Source of the DNA: Heterotrichella gracilis
Lineage: Eukaryota > Sar > Xanthophyceae > Tribonematales > Xanthonemataceae
NCBI GenBank assembly: GCA_032358255.1
Contig: JAULBX010009880.1
Location: forward strand, 1 to 64,000
Direction of reading: 5' to 3'
Length of the DNA stretch: 64,000 bases
The position numbers and the translations under genes are program-made. The notes below the pieces were generated by a model that worked only from the letters and a program-made list of their open reading frames with translations, ran no database searches and was not told the origin of the DNA. The stretch's first letter is position 1; every line of letters starts with the position of its first letter. Positions 26,596-34,557 of this stretch are shown one piece after another.

Positions 26596-27303
26596 ATGGA
26601 AATAGTAAAGACAATAATTGACTATCTTTTTAATACAACGCATAAGCTATTTTCAAAGCTTTTAATAGTTGCATTGATTATATTAGGATTATTCTTAATC
26701 GATAATTTGTGGGGAATTACTTTTTATTCTAACATCGAAAAGAAAATCGATCATATTCAAAAAATGAACGATATTCTGCGCGACACTGTAACCTCAAGTG
26801 CAGTCAAAGAAGAGGTATTAAAGCTTAGGTCGGAGATTATTAGCAGACACAATGTATCAGATTATGTTGGTGATTTTTTCTCGCATTTAAGTTGGACAAG
26901 TGTGAAACAAAAACTGATTTTAAATCCAGTTAATCATATGAAGGGAAGTAGAAACCTATTTTGGCAAATCGCCTCATGTGTCTGGCCCGAACTATTTTTA
27001 CTGGGATTGGGATCTTTGGTAGTGTCTCCCTCCTACGAAAGGACAAAAGAAGAACAAAATAAAGTTAACAATAAATTCCTGAGTATTTCGGCCATTGTTT
27101 TTATTTTCGGTTATTTACATGTTTACCTTTTTTCTTTCATACCGGTTCCGTTCGAACTCCCTATATTGAGTTATATGGTAAACATAATTTTGAACATTGT
27201 CTTGGTGTATTTGATAACCCAAATTTTCGACAAATTCTATGACAGCCAGAAAGATAAAAAAGAAGAAGACGCTTCTGGAGCAAATAATCGGCCGACCGCA
27301 TAA
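26596..27303 (+). CDS. membrane protein with coiled-coil segment
   Basis: 235 residues. Helices at about residues 17-38, 118-143, 157-176 and 188-205 span the membrane; residues 45-80 are polar and helical (IEKKIDHIQKMNDILRD). The C-terminus is charged (DSQKDKKEEDASG). Family not recognised. Confidence 0.55.
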   Translation: MEIVKTIIDYLFNTTHKLFSKLLIVALIILGLFLIDNLWGITFYSNIEKKIDHIQKMNDILRDTVTSSAVKEEVLKLRSEIISRHNVSDYVGDFFSHLSWTSVKQKLILNPVNHMKGSRNLFWQIASCVWPELFLLGLGSLVVSPSYERTKEEQNKVNNKFLSISAIVFIFGYLHVYLFSFIPVPFELPILSYMVNIILNIVLVYLITQIFDKFYDSQKDKKEEDASGANNRPTA

Positions 27304-27414
27304 CAACAAGCAAACCTAATTTCCTTTTATTTTGCTTTTTTTATCTTGCTGGGTATTAGTGATTGAAATTCGTAATGACTTCTAAATACAACTAAAAAAA
27401 GTGCCGCAAAGTTA

Positions 27415-27578
27415 AGGTTGCCGTCTGGCGGATTGGCAAGGTCAGGCTCTGTTTTGCAAAAAAAATCTCCAGCCCCCCTCGTTTATTTTACTTACCCTAA
27501 TTATCCGGCCTTTGAACAACTTCGAAAGGGGGTAGTATTTTTTTTGCAAAAACCTTGTCCAACCGCCGTCGGCAACCT
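27415..27578. repeat. 164-bp inverted repeat upstream of the SymE-like gene
   Basis: Outer arms of 28 and 27 nt (27415-27442 and 27552-27578) are complementary apart from a few bases; inner arms TTTGCAAAAAAAAT (27453-27466) and ATTTTTTTTGCAAA (27537-27550) are perfect; a C-run and a G-run lie further in. It fills most of the gap 27304-27707. It may be an RNA with an extended hairpin, possibly an antisense or leader element for the SymE-like gene, or the end of a mobile unit. Confidence 0.7.
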
Positions 27579-27707
27579 ATAAAGACTGCTTTCTTTTTTA
27601 ATTTTTTTTGCCGGGTTTTTTATCCGGTTTTTTTGTGTTTTTTCTTTTGTTTTCAATTAGGGTTTAAATCCTTCAACAATTAAAATTCACGCTTAAAGAT
27701 TAAGAAA

Positions 27708-27962
27708 GTGACTAAGAAATCTTTAAAACCAAATAATATGCCAAATCAAACAAAAAATCCGAACAAACAAAAACAACTCAAAATTTCAACTCGTCACCAA
27801 GCAAGGCAGGTTGGTTTTATGGCAGTACCTGAAATTCGCCTAATGGGTAAATGGCTCAGTGATCTGGGCTTTAATAGTGGAGAGCCGGTAAAGCTCATAC
27901 TTAAGCAAAACAAAATTCTCATAGTGGCTAACCCAAAAACCTCAACATATGCTAAAGGCTAA
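27708..27962 (+). CDS. SymE-like protein
   Basis: 84 residues. After a basic tail (residues 1-25), LKISTRHQARQ, VPEIRLMGKWLSDLGFNSGE and PVKLILKQNKILIV match the SymE toxin family, an AbrB-like swapped-hairpin fold whose E. coli member is held down by the antisense RNA SymR. The start at 27708 is ATA-free but weak; ATG at 27738 is also possible. The following gene overlaps it by 14 bp. Whether it is toxic here is unknown. Confidence 0.65.
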   Translation: MTKKSLKPNNMPNQTKNPNKQKQLKISTRHQARQVGFMAVPEIRLMGKWLSDLGFNSGEPVKLILKQNKILIVANPKTSTYAKG

Positions 27963-28374
27963 AATAAGAACCCATAAACTGGGTACTCAGTATACTCAGC
28001 CTCACTTCTTTATTTTAAATAAGGGCAATAATTCCGGCAAACCGCTGCCGGAATATTGCTCGAATTGTTTTGTCTTTCTGGCTGATGATCTAAATGACAA
28101 GGAGTTTCATTTCTTCATTTTTCAAGGTCTGTGGGAATTAAAGTTTTTTCAGCCGTATATAATTGGCTCTGTTATTCCATACATTCGCCTGGAGGACTTA
28201 ATTACGGTCGTGGAAGAAACGCTGAATGCTGTCAATACAGGTGAACGGACTTTTGAGGATCTGCAAAAAACGCTGAGTCAAATTGAAGAGGCTAAAACAC
28301 GCCTGCAAACCAAAGTCAATTATTTGATCACCATTCGGAAATCCATTTTTTATTCTTACTTAAAAAAGAAATAA
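27949..28374 (+). CDS. DUF6943-like protein
   Basis: 141 residues, with THKLGTQYTQPHFFILNKGN, GKPLPEYCSNCFVFLADD, a FQGLWELKFFQPYIIGSVIPYI block and a helical C-terminus. I recall this pattern as DUF6943, often next to SymE-like genes in Bacteroidota. The 14-bp overlap with the SymE-like gene suggests coupled translation and a joint role, perhaps modulation of the partner (inference). Confidence 0.6.
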   Translation: MLKAKIRTHKLGTQYTQPHFFILNKGNNSGKPLPEYCSNCFVFLADDLNDKEFHFFIFQGLWELKFFQPYIIGSVIPYIRLEDLITVVEETLNAVNTGERTFEDLQKTLSQIEEAKTRLQTKVNYLITIRKSIFYSYLKKK

Positions 28375-28380
28375 GGCCCT

Positions 28381-28447
28381 AAAAAAGAAAGCCCTGCTGT
28401 TGAATGCAGGGCTTGAGAAATTCCCCTACCCAAAAAGGGGAAAATCT
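28381..28447 (-). ncRNA. candidate small RNA, TTTTTGGGTA-loop family, copy 3
   Basis: Read on the minus strand: stem TTCCCC/GGGGAA (28442-28437 with 28426-28421) closes TTTTTGGGTA, and six nt later comes a terminator (arms 28414-28406 and 28397-28389, then T-rich). A weak -7 box TAATTTCG (28461-28454) lies 11 nt upstream. Same plan as the copies at 1259 and 59223. Confidence 0.55.
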
Positions 28448-28480
28448 GTGCCTCGAAATTACTGACTGTCATTAAATAAA

Positions 28481-28511
28481 AAAAGAGTCGAACTGTGAAT
28501 TCGACTCTTTT
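28481..28511. terminator. bidirectional terminator
   Basis: AAAAGAGTCGAA at 28481-28492 pairs with TTCGACTCTTTT at 28500-28511. It separates the SymE/DUF6943 pair from the minus-strand genes. Confidence 0.7.
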
Positions 28512-28536
28512 ATTTGTTTTTAACACTTAAGAAGGC

Positions 28537-28632
28537 TTAATCTCGATGGAACCTTTTAAACAGCCTTTTCAGCAATAAACTCTCTAAAAAACTCACCACC
28601 GCCCCAACAGCGGCCAATACGGCTGTTTTAGT
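28537..28632 (-). pseudogene. 3' fragment of a second copy of the 61-aa membrane-protein gene
   Basis: In one minus-strand frame the bases give KTAVLAAVGAVVSF and then LLKRLFKR before a stop at 28537. This matches the end of the gene at 30113-30298 (KTGVLAAVGAVVSF, then ILKKLFKK). The 5' part is absent. The fragment and the whole gene bracket the cyclodeaminase-ImmA gene, so that gene was probably inserted or duplicated into the cassette. Confidence 0.6.
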
Positions 28633-28650
28633 TTTGTTTTACGAATGGAG

Positions 28651-30048
28651 CTAAATAGAAACTAGTTCCAATTCTTCAAGTCGAATAGCCATTGTTTCTG
28701 GTGATACCTGAAATTGCTCGGAAAGCGAATTGAACATACTAGTATTATAGTTTTCTGAAGTTGCAATAATTCTGGCAAAATCTCTCACACTCTTACACTT
28801 TGACCTTAAATCGGATAGACGCATACCAAAGGCCAATGCTGTTTGGGTATTTAATTCAATCTTAGTGGTTGAAAATAATTTTTTAACCTGACTTATAACC
28901 AGCTTTCTTGGCATAAGAAAGCAGGCAGCGAACTTGTTCGCCTGTCTTTCTTTATAGTCGGAAGTTGATAAAGATTTTGAGCCGTCCATAGGTCGATCTC
29001 TATGTAATACTTGATTAGGATGTAGAATGGCGTGTCCGAGTTCATGAGCAATTGTAAAATTGATAGTTTCTGGAGAAAAACTGGTAGAGATCGCCACATG
29101 CTTGTTTTTAGTATCGATAATTCCGGCAATATCAAATCCGATTCCGGCATCTTCAAAACTACCTAAACTTTTATTTTCTTTGTATAAATAACCAAGTTTT
29201 TTAAGAAGTTTTTCAGGATTAGCAATTTCTATTGGAGTTTTCGGTGCATCTTTTTTCCAAATTGAATCGCGATATACCCACATTGAATTCTGTAAGTTCG
29301 ATACTAATTGTTCGATTTGCACATTTGTTATTTTATCATTCAACAAAAGACCTTTTCTAAATTCTTCTACCTCCAAGTAGAAATTTTGCAACCTTACAGC
29401 TTCTTCTTTTAAATGCTCTTGAGTCTCATTTTCTTCTAAACTTAATTTATCTCGTGTGGCCTTAATAAGCTCCGCCTCATTTATTATTTGGGTAGTCCAT
29501 TCGTCACAAGTAAATGACAACATATTTAAGTTTATAATAGATAAACAACCTGAAACGGCTGATAACGAACCATTAATAGCTACACTTGAATCCCCACGAG
29601 CAGATTGAAACCCTTTGTAAAAAATATATAATCCCATCTCAGTTAGCCTAATACAGTGTTTTGCAAGAGCTATTGGTATATCTGTTGCAACTTTCAATTC
29701 ATTAAGCGCTTCATTTGCATATTTACTCTTTAATTCCATGTTTGTTTCAGCATTTCTGGCATTTCTTGCTTCTATTACTTTTCCGAATTGAACCGAATCC
29801 CTTTGTATTAATTCTTCTAATGCAGGATAGATTGTATCATCAATTTCTCTAATTATTATTTTCAGATCTTTTGCTATGTTACGGTATGCTTCCTTTTCTA
29901 AAGTTAGCTGAATCACAGTGCGAATCATTTGGGCTGCAAGCATTCCTTGCAGGGCAACTGCACTTCCTGATCCAGGTTTGTGGCCACCTGAACCAAATTT
30001 TTTAAGCAAACGCCCTAATTGTATTTCGATAATATTCTCCATTTCCAT
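28651..30048 (-). CDS. cyclodeaminase-like / ImmA-IrrE metallopeptidase fusion
   Basis: 465 residues. Residues 1-205 are like the FTCD_C (formimidoyltetrahydrofolate cyclodeaminase) helical domain: the glycine-rich FGSGGHKPGSGSAVALQG and the AINGSLSAVSGCLSI block. After a linker, residues about 300-465 are an ImmA/IrrE (M78) metallopeptidase with zinc motif FTIAHELGHAILH near residue 335 and ERQANKFAACFLMP. M78 enzymes usually cut a repressor. The pairing is unusual; the N-terminal half may sense a small molecule rather than act as an enzyme. No repressor gene is adjacent. Confidence 0.75.
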   Translation of the reverse strand: MEMENIIEIQLGRLLKKFGSGGHKPGSGSAVALQGMLAAQMIRTVIQLTLEKEAYRNIAKDLKIIIREIDDTIYPALEELIQRDSVQFGKVIEARNARNAETNMELKSKYANEALNELKVATDIPIALAKHCIRLTEMGLYIFYKGFQSARGDSSVAINGSLSAVSGCLSIINLNMLSFTCDEWTTQIINEAELIKATRDKLSLEENETQEHLKEEAVRLQNFYLEVEEFRKGLLLNDKITNVQIEQLVSNLQNSMWVYRDSIWKKDAPKTPIEIANPEKLLKKLGYLYKENKSLGSFEDAGIGFDIAGIIDTKNKHVAISTSFSPETINFTIAHELGHAILHPNQVLHRDRPMDGSKSLSTSDYKERQANKFAACFLMPRKLVISQVKKLFSTTKIELNTQTALAFGMRLSDLRSKCKSVRDFARIIATSENYNTSMFNSLSEQFQVSPETMAIRLEELELVSI

Positions 30049-30066
30049 AGGAATAAATATAATAAA

Positions 30067-30095
30067 AAAAGCCGCTCGATTTGAGCGGCTTTACT
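30067..30095 (-). terminator. terminator of the minus-strand cassette
   Basis: GCCGCTC (30071-30077) pairs with GAGCGGC (30083-30089); on the minus strand a T7 run follows the stem. It ends the operon that starts near 32473. Confidence 0.75.
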
Positions 30096-30112
30096 ATTAA
30101 TCTTTGTTAAGT

Positions 30113-30298
30113 TCATTCAGACTTTTTAAACAGTTTTTTCAAAATGACGGAAACCGAAAAACTCACTACCGCGCCAACAGCTGCCAGGACTCCTGTTTTA
30201 ATTATATCCTGTGAATGAATATTCACGATCACGGTTAAGGCCGTTCCTGAAACAGTGCCCAATATGGTGCCGACTTCTGTATGTTGCTGGGTTGACAT
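30113..30298 (-). CDS. small membrane protein (61 aa), holin-like
   Basis: Two hydrophobic segments (about residues 8-25 and 33-54) end in a basic tail (LKKLFKKSE). It is the last gene of the minus-strand cassette. Size and topology are holin-like, but the role is unknown. A 3' fragment of a second copy lies at 28537-28632. Confidence 0.55.
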   Translation of the reverse strand: MSTQQHTEVGTILGTVSGTALTVIVNIHSQDIIKTGVLAAVGAVVSFSVSVILKKLFKKSE

Positions 30299-30300
30299 TT

Positions 30301-30495
30301 TTAGTTTTTTGTATTTCTTGCTTGAATGTGAATGTTTAATTCAATGATCTTTTCAGATTCGGTCTCTTTTTGATTGATCTCAACAGCGATCATATCCACC
30401 TGATCACTGCCTTCTGTTGAGGTGTTCTGTTCCGGCGACCTTGTCGCCTTCACCCGGACAAAGAGATCCTTTTTGTTTTCTGTTTGCTTTTCCAT
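30301..30495 (-). CDS. small polar protein (64 aa)
   Basis: Charged, no membrane segment; FVRVKATRSPEQ and DMIAVEINQKE suggest a short beta hairpin region. It lies 2 bp from the next gene and 8 bp from the previous one. Unknown family. Confidence 0.5.
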   Translation of the reverse strand: MEKQTENKKDLFVRVKATRSPEQNTSTEGSDQVDMIAVEINQKETESEKIIELNIHIQARNTKN

Positions 30496-30503
30496 ACCAG
30501 GAT

Positions 30504-30731
30504 CTAATCGTTTGTGCTTTCTTCGGATTCACTTTTTACAGTGGCTTGACTGACTGCCGTCGCTACGCTGCCGGCAACAATCAAATACCCGGCAAGGGTA
30601 ACTATACCAACCGGTAATGCTACCGGAGAAGCAATTAAAGCGCCGCCTGCGGCTGCTAAACTTAATCCGATCGTGCGGAGTACTCTGAAAAATTTCGGAG
30701 TAGGGGCTTGCATACGTTGTAATAGATTCAT
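30504..30731 (-). CDS. small membrane protein (75 aa)
   Basis: Opens MNLLQRMQAPTPKFFRVLR and then has two glycine/alanine-rich hydrophobic stretches (LSLAAAGGALIASP and IVTLAGYLIVAGSVATAV). Proteins of this form recur next to DUF5675-like genes in Bacteroidota. Role unknown; holin-like or virion-membrane protein are possibilities. Confidence 0.6.
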   Translation of the reverse strand: MNLLQRMQAPTPKFFRVLRTIGLSLAAAGGALIASPVALPVGIVTLAGYLIVAGSVATAVSQATVKSESEESTND

Positions 30732-30759
30732 ATTATTTTTTTTGTGTATTCTGAAGCGA

Positions 30760-31194
30760 TCATTTATCCTGAAGTGTTCTTTGATCTACTTCAGGATGAT
30801 CTGCTTCAGAAATGGTTAAATAAACTTCTTCGTTTTCTTCAGCTTCCAGAACTAGTTTTAAAAGCAATTTTAGCGCTGGCTTTGATTTGATCCCATTTCC
30901 CGGACTGATTGTGTTCGTGACAGGAGCAATGCATCCTTTGAGTTCCTTTAGTGCATTATTTGCCGGATGCATGAGAATACCTTTTCTATTTGTCACTTCC
31001 TGCAGCACCAAAACCCAGCCGTGCTTTTTATGCCATTTAATTATTAGGGAGTACCTTCCTTCCGGGATGCAGGAGATCTTTTTAGCATTTTCTTTCCAGG
31101 GCAACTCGATTGTCTTACAGATCAGCTTGCCATCATGCCATATTTCTCCGTTGGTCCCTTGGGGAAAATACTCCCGTAATAATTCCAGCTCCAT
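30760..31194 (-). CDS. DUF5675-like protein
   Basis: 144 residues with GTNGEIWHDGKLICKTIELP, PEGRYSLIIKWHKKHGW, RKGILMHPANNALKELKGCI and a late Gly-rich turn, the conserved blocks of DUF5675, a family frequent in phages and genomic islands. The His/Cys arrangement (ILMHPAN ... GCIAP) resembles an L,D-transpeptidase-like active site. Activity not proven. Confidence 0.75.
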   Translation of the reverse strand: MELELLREYFPQGTNGEIWHDGKLICKTIELPWKENAKKISCIPEGRYSLIIKWHKKHGWVLVLQEVTNRKGILMHPANNALKELKGCIAPVTNTISPGNGIKSKPALKLLLKLVLEAEENEEVYLTISEADHPEVDQRTLQDK

Positions 31195-31196
31195 AA

Positions 31197-31946
31197 CTAT
31201 TGAACTTCAATAATTGCTAAAGCATTGTAAGCACCGTTCTTCAAGGAGTACTGTACACCGTTTACTTCTTGAAAGAACTCGATTTGCAAGAGATGCAGAT
31301 CAGTTCCAAGACCGCCTGGAACACCTGCAGGTGTTAACAACACGTTGTTTGGATTGGCATCTATTGGCACATTGAGTGCATTGGTCAACTCTACTTGAGT
31401 GACACTGCTCGCAAAATCAATTTTTGCCCAGGCTCCTTTTAGGGTCATATGCGTTGCTCCCGATGGAAAAGCAATGTCATTGATCGGCACCAAACCCGGA
31501 ATGGTAATTACTCCGGTGGCAACGTTCACTGCATAAGGCTTAAACAACACCGCGCCTAAAATCGCACGCAGGTTAAAATTGAAGCCTTTTAGCAAAGCTT
31601 TTGCGTTAGGGTTAACAATCCCGGCACCAACACTTCTTTGTCCTCTGACAGAAATCGTGTCGGCATTTTTGATGTCGGTCATGATTTTGGTTAAGCGAGA
31701 TACCACGCGGTTATCGCTGGCCGACATTAGCATCGGACGAATCGCATCGCGCAATACTTTTCCTGAATTTGCCGAGGACCCAAATTCAGCCCCATTTTCG
31801 CGGGTGCGCACAAATGCCGGGTCGTTTTTAATTCGATCAGCATCTATACCGCCTTTTTCACGGGCTAAGCTGCCATCCTGAGTTTTGTAAAAGGTAATAT
31901 CCCCAATGGTACCTTTCAATTTGATAATTCCTTTTTGTCTTGCCAT
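31197..31946 (-). CDS. conserved beta-rich protein of the DUF5675 cassette
   Basis: 249 residues opening MARQKGIIKLKGTIGDITFY. The N-terminal 110 residues are polar, with a helical RDAIRPMLMSASDNRVVSRL; the C-terminal 130 are beta-rich. It starts 5 bp below the SNase gene and abuts the DUF5675-like gene. Proteins with this opening recur in Bacteroidota islands. It is abundant in short strands, as virion or shell proteins are, but that is speculation. Confidence 0.6.
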   Translation of the reverse strand: MARQKGIIKLKGTIGDITFYKTQDGSLAREKGGIDADRIKNDPAFVRTRENGAEFGSSANSGKVLRDAIRPMLMSASDNRVVSRLTKIMTDIKNADTISVRGQRSVGAGIVNPNAKALLKGFNFNLRAILGAVLFKPYAVNVATGVITIPGLVPINDIAFPSGATHMTLKGAWAKIDFASSVTQVELTNALNVPIDANPNNVLLTPAGVPGGLGTDLHLLQIEFFQEVNGVQYSLKNGAYNALAIIEVQ

Positions 31947-31951
31947 GTTTT

Positions 31952-32473
31952 TTAATTTTTAAATGATGATTGGATAATTTCTGAACAACCTTTACAATAC
32001 CTTAAACGATTCGGATACGTGTAAGATCGAAACAACCATGGTGGACAAACATTTTCAACACCACACTGCCACAGACCTCTGCGCTCGGCAATCGCCAACT
32101 GCATGCAGTCTCCTAGTGTGGGGTCTCTTCCGTAGTTCGGATTGTACCAGGCTAATCCTTTTCTTACCAGTAAGCTGTCAACACGCTTACCGTTCAATAG
32201 CAGGTTTACGACTAAACGGCCGTATAAGTCTTTACCTATGCTATCGAAAAGAACCGATCGGTAATAAAACAGGTGTTTAACTTGCTCAGCTGCAGTTTGC
32301 CCATAGTTTTGTTTTAGTTCCGGAGCATCTATGTGCGCCAGGCGCACCCGATGATTTTTGCCTTTATAAAACAAATCGTAAGTGTCCGCATCTACGATGC
32401 GTGTCACCAAAGCTTTTTGCTGCGCACCGGCGAGTAAAAAACAAACGTTGAAGAGGATGATCAGATTTTTCAT
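31952..32473 (-). CDS. thermonuclease-like (SNase) protein
   Basis: 173 residues with a signal peptide ending near LLAGAQQ. The SNase OB-fold motifs are present: RIVDADTYDLFY, HRVRLAHIDAPELKQ and DLYGRLVVNLLL with the catalytic Arg/Glu/Arg pattern. SNases cut DNA and RNA with Ca. It is the first gene of the minus-strand cassette. Secreted or periplasmic. Confidence 0.85.
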   Translation of the reverse strand: MKNLIILFNVCFLLAGAQQKALVTRIVDADTYDLFYKGKNHRVRLAHIDAPELKQNYGQTAAEQVKHLFYYRSVLFDSIGKDLYGRLVVNLLLNGKRVDSLLVRKGLAWYNPNYGRDPTLGDCMQLAIAERRGLWQCGVENVCPPWLFRSYTYPNRLRYCKGCSEIIQSSFKN

Positions 32474-32637
32474 ACTGCAAAGCTAGATCGCTTTGCAGCG
32501 GCTGCTGCGGCTGAGGTTCCGCTTCATACAGATTGTGCCGTTTTGGTGCGTTTTTGCTGTTGTAGGAAAGAAGTGACCATATTATCTTTGTTCATGCCAT
32601 AAGTACACAAAAGGTATGGTAAAGGCATAGATACTGT

Positions 32638-32838
32638 ATGAAACTAAACAATCGCATTTGCATATATCCCAAAGACGTGATGTTGATCACAGGTAAAAGC
32701 GAAAGATATGGCAGAAAACTTCTTGAAAAGATCAAAGCAAAATACTCAAAAGAAGATCATCAGTTTGTCACAGTAGATGAGTTTTGTTCGTTTACAGGAT
32801 TAAAGATTGAACAAGTGCAGCCTTACCTGAATTCATAA
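32638..32838 (+). CDS. small putative DNA-binding protein (66 aa)
   Basis: ICIYPKDVMLITGKSERYGRKLL followed by VTVDEFCSFTGL gives two helix-turn-helix-like units, as in short excisionase-like or mobile-element proteins of Bacteroidota. No partner is adjacent. Function inferred. Confidence 0.5.
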   Translation: MKLNNRICIYPKDVMLITGKSERYGRKLLEKIKAKYSKEDHQFVTVDEFCSFTGLKIEQVQPYLNS

Positions 32839-32905
32839 TTTCACTTCATGCATTAGTTTCCATCAATTCTCTGATATTACTTCTAATTTCATAGATGAAT
32901 ACTAG

Positions 32906-33004
32906 TATACCCGTTAAGGTATAATTAAAGTTAATATGTTAATTTTATACCCGTTGAGGTATAAATTGAATATAAATCACTATATTTATACCCGTAAAGG
33001 TATA
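32906..33004 (+). promoter_or_regulatory. three HipB-type operators
   Basis: TATACCCGTTAAGGTATA (32906-32923), TATACCCGTTGAGGTATA (32946-32963) and TATACCCGTAAAGGTATA (32987-33004) are spaced 40 and 41 bp apart, close to four helical turns. The last ends 4 nt before the start codon of the HTH gene. This fits cooperative autorepression by that protein. Confidence 0.8.
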
Positions 33005-33008
33005 AACT

Positions 33009-33287
33009 ATGTCACTAAGTGTATTCTTAAAAGAAAAACGGGCTAATTCCCAGTTAACTCAAATCGACTTGGCTGAGAAGGCCGGTGTAGGTCTTAGGTT
33101 TATTCGTGACCTTGAACAAGGAAAAGAAACTCTGCGCCTGGATAAGGTGAATCAGGTACTTAAACTTTTTGGCTATGTGCTGGGTCCGGTGGAAATGAAT
33201 AGAAATCTGCAAATTGAACCACAAACCGGAAATATTTCCATAAAATCTTTTGCTCCAAAAATTAAGATCACCAAAAAGAAAAAATGA
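33009..33287 (+). CDS. hipB: HipB-like antitoxin repressor
   Basis: 92 residues. Residues 1-65 form an XRE/HipB helix-turn-helix (LTQIDLAEKAGVGLRFIRDLEQGKET) and the tail is long and lysine-rich (IKSFAPKIKITKKKK). It stands directly under three palindromic operators and overlaps the next gene by 4 bp (ATGA). It should repress its operon and bind the kinase complex. Confidence 0.8.
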   Translation: MSLSVFLKEKRANSQLTQIDLAEKAGVGLRFIRDLEQGKETLRLDKVNQVLKLFGYVLGPVEMNRNLQIEPQTGNISIKSFAPKIKITKKKK

Positions 33288-33613
33288 GAAAAGCTGAAAT
33301 AAAAATTGGAAATGCAACAGCGGGCTGGCTCTCACAAGATGAGGAAGGCTATCATTTTGTATATGATCAAAGCTATCTAAAAGGGGAAAATCCTTTACCG
33401 ATTAGTCTTACCATGCCTTTACAGGATAAACCATATACTGATAAAGTGTTATTTCCTTTTTTCGATGGCTTAATTCCGGAGGGTTGGCTTCTCTCCATTG
33501 CACAAAAGAATTGGAAGCTTAATCCCAGAGATCGGATGGGATTATTATTGGCCTGTTGTAAAGATTGTATAGGAGCTGTAAGTGTTCACCCTTTAAACGA
33601 TGAGGTAAAATGA
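33284..33613 (+). CDS. hipS: HipS-like protein (HipA N-terminal subdomain as a separate gene)
   Basis: 109 residues matching only the N-subdomain 1 of HipA: GWLSQDEEGYHFVYDQSYL, PISLTMPLQDKPY, LFPFFDGLIPEGWLL, DRMGLLLACCKDCIGAVSV. In HipBST systems this separate piece acts as the antitoxin for the kinase. Overlaps both neighbours by 4 bp. Confidence 0.8.
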   Translation: MRKAEIKIGNATAGWLSQDEEGYHFVYDQSYLKGENPLPISLTMPLQDKPYTDKVLFPFFDGLIPEGWLLSIAQKNWKLNPRDRMGLLLACCKDCIGAVSVHPLNDEVK

Positions 33614-34557
33614 CAAAGAATTGTTTATATTGTTATTTAGCATTATCAAAAGATGAAAAAGATTTTCATCAGGCATGCAGCAAAAGGCTATTTGGGCAAG
33701 CAACAGCCCCAATATTGCCATATACCGAAGACAATTTAGAAAAGCTCGCCGCCCAGGTTATTAAATCTCAAACCACTGTTACCGGGGTGCAAGCTAAGCT
33801 CTCTCTGCACATTGATTCTGATAAAGATTCTACTGGCCCAAAGCGCTTTACAATTGTTGACTTATGGGGAACTTATATTTTAAAACCGCCTACGCCACAT
33901 TATTTGCATTTACCCGAAGTGGAAGATCTTACCATGCACCTGGCGCAAATTGCTAAAATTAGTGTAGTGCCGCACAGTTTGATTCGCATGCAGTCAGGTA
34001 GTTTATCTTATATCACTAAAAGAATTGACCGTGTAAAAGCAGAAAAACGACACATGGAGGATATGTGCCAACTCACAGAGCGTTTGAGTGAAGACAAGTA
34101 CCATGGTTCTTATGAGCAAATTGCAAAAACCATAAAACAATACTCCGTAAACCCGGGTTTAGACGTAATAAATTTTTATGAAATAGTGTTGTTCTCCTTC
34201 CTTACGGGCAATGCAGACATGCACTTGAAGAATTTCTCATTAATTCACATGCCGGGAATGGGAGCGATGCTTGCGCCCGCTTATGATTTAGTTGCGACAA
34301 CGCTGGTTAATCCAGACGACAATGAAGACATGGCCTTAACGCTTAATGGTAAAAAGAATAAAATTAAACGAAGCGATTTTATCTCAGCATTTAAAGCAGC
34401 AAATTTGGACGAAAAACAACAAGAAAATGTCTTCAAACGCATGGTCAAAGCAAAACCGCTTTGGATAGATTTTATTGAAATAAGTTTCCTTAATCCGGCT
34501 TTCAAAAAGAAATACAAAAAAATCCTAGCAGAAAGGTTTGCAAGGCTAGAGCTTTAA
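33610..34557 (+). CDS. hipT: HipT-like serine/threonine kinase toxin
   Basis: 315 residues. An N-terminal CLYCYLALSKDEKDFHQACSK looks like a small zinc-binding knuckle. The kinase core follows: VTGVQAKLSLHI (the regulatory Ser/Thr loop region), YILKPPTPHY, FLTGNADMHLKNFSLI (catalytic Asp and Asn) and LAPAYDLVAT (metal-binding Asp). The family phosphorylates translation components such as aminoacyl-tRNA synthetases. The gene appears whole. Confidence 0.85.
   Translation: MTKNCLYCYLALSKDEKDFHQACSKRLFGQATAPILPYTEDNLEKLAAQVIKSQTTVTGVQAKLSLHIDSDKDSTGPKRFTIVDLWGTYILKPPTPHYLHLPEVEDLTMHLAQIAKISVVPHSLIRMQSGSLSYITKRIDRVKAEKRHMEDMCQLTERLSEDKYHGSYEQIAKTIKQYSVNPGLDVINFYEIVLFSFLTGNADMHLKNFSLIHMPGMGAMLAPAYDLVATTLVNPDDNEDMALTLNGKKNKIKRSDFISAFKAANLDEKQQENVFKRMVKAKPLWIDFIEISFLNPAFKKKYKKILAERFARLEL

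Noticed and set aside
32906-33004. CRISPR array
   Set aside because: Three 18-bp palindromic repeats at 40-bp steps directly before an HTH start are operators; no cas genes and too few repeats.
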